Below are positions 61,238 through 64,000 of a stretch of 64,000 nucleotides of DNA, in pieces (position 1 is the stretch's first letter; every line of letters begins with the position of its first letter). The notes beneath the pieces were generated by a model. The model worked only from the letters and a program-made list of their open reading frames with translations. It did not search any database and was not told where the DNA came from. Source of the DNA: Gemmatimonadales bacterium (GTDB lineage: Bacteria; Gemmatimonadota; Gemmatimonadetes; Gemmatimonadales; GWC2-71-9); NCBI GenBank assembly GCA_036279355.1, contig DASUJH010000060.1:62001-126000 (forward strand), written 5' to 3'. A program made the position numbers and the translations under genes.

Positions 61238-63780
61238 TGATCACGGCGCAACCGACCGATCGGCTGGCCGCCGGCGCCCGGGCGTATCTCGCCCGCGAGA
61301 TTGCCGCCGCGGACGGGCGCGAGGTGTCGTTCGTCGCACGGCTGGACCAGGACGGCGTCGTCGTTGCCGCGCGGGCCGTGGCGCGCGGTACGGTCGACAT
61401 GGTGCTGGCGCTCCCCGGCGCGGCCGGGCGCGGCGAGATGCTGCTGCACAACCATCCGAGCGGCCGGCTCGACCCTTCGCCCGCCGATCTGGGCGTGGCC
61501 GCCCGGCTGCACGATGCCGGCGTGGGCTTCGGCATCATCGACAATGCGGCCACCGAGCTGTACGTGGTGGTCGAGGTGCCGCGCGCGCATGCGGTCGAGC
61601 GCATCGATCCCTACGACGTGGTGGCGAGCCTCGACGAGGGGGGCGCGGTGGCGAACGTGCTGGGCCAGTTCGAGGACCGGCCGGCCCAGCGCGACATGGC
61701 CGCGCACATCGCGGACAGCTACAACGGCGGCGGCGTTGCCCTGCTCGAGGCGGGCACGGGGATCGGCAAGTCGTTCGCCTATCTCGTGCCCGCGCTCGCC
61801 TGGGCCCGCGCGAACGGCGAGCGCACTGTGGTGAGCACCAACACGATCAATCTGCAGGAGCAACTCGTCGGCAAGGACCTGCCGCTCCTCAGGAAGGCGC
61901 TTGCGGATGACGGCTACACGCCGACGTTCGCGCTGCTCAAGGGCTGGCGAAACTACCTCTGCCTCTCCCGCCTGCACGGCGCTGTCAGCGGCCAGCGCAC
62001 GCTGCTCGAGCCCGACAAGCACGACGAGCTGCTCGGCATCGCCGAGTGGGCGGGGCGCACGGCCGACGGCACGCTGAGCGACCTGCCCGTGGCGCCGACG
62101 CTCGAGGTGTGGGACGAGGTGAGCGCGGAGCCCGACCTCTGCACCCGGCTCAAGTGCCCGCACTTCGACCGCTGCTTCCTGTTTCGCGCCCGCCGCCGCG
62201 CCGCCGAGGCCGACGTGGTCGTGGTCAACCACCATCTTCTTGCCGCCGATCTCTCGGTGCGCCGGGTGCAGGACAACTGGGAGGACGCGGCGGTGCTGCC
62301 GCCCTACCGGCGGCTCGTGCTCGACGAAGCGCAGCACGTGGAGGACGTCGCGGCGCAGCACCTGGGCGTGCACGTCAGCGGTCGGAGCTTGCGGCGCCTG
62401 CTCGGCCGGATCGAGCGCAACGGGCGAGGGCTCGCGCCCACGCTGGCGCACGAGCTGATGGCGCGGAACGACCTGCTGAGCCGCGCGAGCCTCGACCTGC
62501 TGCAGCAGCGGCTCCTCCCCGCTTTGCAGCAGGCGCGGCAGGCGACCGACGCGCTGCTGCTCCGGCTGCACGAGCATCTCGCCGACTTCCCCTCGCCCCA
62601 GGTCCGCCTCGGCGAGGATTTCGCGGCGGATCCGATCTGGAGCGCCGGTTTGGGCGCCGAGCTCGACGCGCTGCTCGCCGCGTTCCGCGCGCTGGGCGAG
62701 CAGCTCGAGACCATCGCCGACCGGCTCGCGGCCGCCGACGAGCCGGTCGCCATCGCCCGGGGTGCCAACGAACGGTCCGGCCAACTCCTGCACGAGCTGC
62801 GTGGCGTGGTGCGCCGGCTCGCTGCCGCGTCGGATGGTCTCAACCGGACGCTCCGGCCGGTGCCGGGCGGCCCCCCGAGCGTGCGCTGGATCGAGCGCGG
62901 CGGCCAGCGGGGCCAGCAGGTCTCGCTCTCTGAAGTGCCGCTCGACCTGGCACCCGTCCTTCGGGAGCTGCTCTTCGATCGCCTGGAGACGGTGGTGCTC
63001 ACGAGCGCCACGCTCGCGGCCGGCGGCGAATTCGAGTTTCTGGAGTCGCGCCTGGGCCTGAGCGGGAATGACAGCCCGGTCACGGTGCGCGAAATCTTCG
63101 CGTCGCCCTTCGACTACCCCTCGCAGTGCCTCTTCGGCATCCCGACAGACGTGCCGGACCCGCGCGACGACGCGGAAGGCCACGGCGCGGCACTCGAGCG
63201 GATCGTGGGCGACGTCGCGTTCGCCTCCGACGGCGGGATGTTCGTGCTCTTCACCAGCCACGCGGCGCTCCGCCGCGCCGCCGCCGCGTTGCGCGAAACG
63301 CTCGGCGCGCGCTGGCCGCTGCTGGTGCAGGGCGAGGCATCGCGGGACCAGCTGCTCCGCCGCTTCCGCGACGCGGGCAACGCGATCCTGCTCGGCACCG
63401 ACTCATTCTGGGAAGGGGTGGACGTGCCGGGGCGCGCGCTCCGCGCCCTCGTCCTGAGCAAGTTACCTTTCAAAGTCCCGTCGGAGCCGATCACGGCCGC
63501 GCGTCTCGAGCGCCTGGCCGAGCAGGGTGCCGACGGATTCATGGGGTATCTCTTGCCCCATGCGGCGCTCAAGCTCAAGCAAGGCTTCGGACGGCTCATC
63601 AGGAGCCGGAAGGACTTCGGCATCGTGTTGCTGCTCGACAGTCGCGTGGTGACGCGCCGGTACGGACCGCTCGTGCTGGGCGGGCTGCCGCGCGCAGACC
63701 GCATCGTCGGGAGCTGGCCCGAGGTTCGCACCCGGCTCGAGGATTTCTTTGCCCGCTTCGGCGTGGGCGCGAGCGTATGA
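61237..63780 (+). CDS. JAMM/RadC-like domain fused to DinG/XPD-family helicase
   Basis: 847 residues. 1-120: a RadC-like MPN domain with HNHPSGRLDPSPAD, the JAMM pattern H-x-H-x7-S-x2-D (His71, His73, Ser81, Asp84). From 150: superfamily 2 helicase with Walker A EAGTGIGKS (171-179), four Fe-S cysteines (242, 302, 307, 313), DEAQH box (363-367) and C-terminal ILLGTDSFWEGVDVPG and QGFGRLIRSRKDFG. DinG unwinds R-loops and D-loops; Gram-positive DinG carries an N-terminal exonuclease instead. Its start shares one base with the previous stop (TGATG). Confidence 0.93.
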   Translation: MITAQPTDRLAAGARAYLAREIAAADGREVSFVARLDQDGVVVAARAVARGTVDMVLALPGAAGRGEMLLHNHPSGRLDPSPADLGVAARLHDAGVGFGIIDNAATELYVVVEVPRAHAVERIDPYDVVASLDEGGAVANVLGQFEDRPAQRDMAAHIADSYNGGGVALLEAGTGIGKSFAYLVPALAWARANGERTVVSTNTINLQEQLVGKDLPLLRKALADDGYTPTFALLKGWRNYLCLSRLHGAVSGQRTLLEPDKHDELLGIAEWAGRTADGTLSDLPVAPTLEVWDEVSAEPDLCTRLKCPHFDRCFLFRARRRAAEADVVVVNHHLLAADLSVRRVQDNWEDAAVLPPYRRLVLDEAQHVEDVAAQHLGVHVSGRSLRRLLGRIERNGRGLAPTLAHELMARNDLLSRASLDLLQQRLLPALQQARQATDALLLRLHEHLADFPSPQVRLGEDFAADPIWSAGLGAELDALLAAFRALGEQLETIADRLAAADEPVAIARGANERSGQLLHELRGVVRRLAAASDGLNRTLRPVPGGPPSVRWIERGGQRGQQVSLSEVPLDLAPVLRELLFDRLETVVLTSATLAAGGEFEFLESRLGLSGNDSPVTVREIFASPFDYPSQCLFGIPTDVPDPRDDAEGHGAALERIVGDVAFASDGGMFVLFTSHAALRRAAAALRETLGARWPLLVQGEASRDQLLRRFRDAGNAILLGTDSFWEGVDVPGRALRALVLSKLPFKVPSEPITAARLERLAEQGADGFMGYLLPHAALKLKQGFGRLIRSRKDFGIVLLLDSRVVTRRYGPLVLGGLPRADRIVGSWPEVRTRLEDFFARFGVGASV

Positions 63781-64000
63781 TCCCGCTCCGTCCCGGCAAG
63801 ATCATCGGCGTCGGCCGCAACTACGTCGCCCACGCGGTCGAGCTCGGGAACGAAGTCCCGGCCGAGCCGATCCTGTTCCTCAAGCCGACTACCTCTCTGC
63901 TCGAGCCCGGTGGCACGATCCGCCTCCCGAGCGTCTCTCAACAGGTTGAGTTCGAGGCGGAAATCGGGGTGGTTGTGGGCCGCCGGCTGCACCGCGCCTC
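63777..64000 (+). CDS. Fumarylacetoacetate hydrolase-family protein, 5' part only
   Basis: 74 codons are in the window, ATG overlapping the helicase stop (ATGA). IIGVGRNYVAHAVELG, PILFLKPTTSLLEPGGTI and QVEFEAEIGVVVGRRL are FAH-family signatures, including the start of the metal-binding ExE region. Family members are acylpyruvate hydrolases, oxaloacetate tautomerases or decarboxylases; the part that would discriminate them lies beyond the window. Confidence 0.88.
   Translation, partial: MIPLRPGKIIGVGRNYVAHAVELGNEVPAEPILFLKPTTSLLEPGGTIRLPSVSQQVEFEAEIGVVVGRRLHRA

Overview
The window is one contiguous piece of a GC-rich bacterial chromosome, densely packed with about 62 protein genes, one tRNA and no intergenic stretch longer than about 250 bases. 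The cell is a diderm (LolA, a C-terminal Phe outer-membrane barrel, many lipoproteins and signal peptides, a Tat substrate). Its gene order and families (DUF4159, DUF4175, DUF4105, a short sigma-70 lacking region 1.1, the ispE/tRNA-Gln/prs/rplY/pth/ychF/rpsF/rpsR/rplI neighbourhood) fit Gemmatimonadota or a close relative of the FCB group. That assignment is inference; no rRNA or marker comparison was possible. Promoters that can be read are ordinary TTGnnn-N17/18-TAnnnT types.

Layout. 1-8.9 kb: 3' end of comM, a SnoaL-like protein, an LCMT-type methyltransferase, arfB, then a coupled run larE-thpR-membrane protein-NtrC regulator-membrane protein-ALDH, and a short sigma-70. 8.8-11.8 kb: methionine operon metY-carbonic anhydrase-metX. 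12-17.9 kb: yajQ, a SpoIID lipoprotein, Gfo/Idh/MocA oxidoreductase, DUF4105 protein, and a crp-like regulator with an MBL hydrolase. 18-23.7 kb: rpmE-prfA-prmC-ylbF-tmk-ctp-DUF2520. 23.7-41.4 kb is one long minus-strand run read from prs towards lolA: prs-rplY-pth-ychF-rpsF-rpsR-DUF2232-rplI-FakA/FakB fusion-rsfS-protease/propeller/barrel protein-SPOR lipoprotein-smc-aroF-lolA. 41.4-50 kb: a charged heptad-repeat secreted protein, a three-gene lipid-linked glycosylation cassette, tRNA-Gln, ispE, a second flippase-like protein and a degenerate HPt protein. 50-53.2 kb: small secreted proteins, pdxJ, methylmalonyl-CoA epimerase, thioredoxin. 53.3-64 kb: seven plus-strand genes joined by 1-4 base stop/start overlaps (rsmI, DUF4159, DUF4175, TPR, Tat-exported conserved protein, JAMM-DinG helicase, FAH-family enzyme).

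Most worth attention: (1) an octamer GGAC-repeat element in inverted pairs, found at the coupled GTG start of two unrelated exported proteins and wrapping their signal peptides; (2) the envelope gene chain with DUF4159/DUF4175/TPR/Tat protein; (3) a RadC/JAMM-like domain fused to an XPD-type helicase; (4) a single polypeptide combining gluzincin protease, TolB-like propeller and outer-membrane barrel; (5) a FakA-FakB fusion; (6) three genes whose best start is CTG; (7) a GTGA-N6-TCAC box between the crp-like gene and its neighbour. Start codons were chosen from family alignment memory, Shine-Dalgarno sites and overlap patterns; none was tested.
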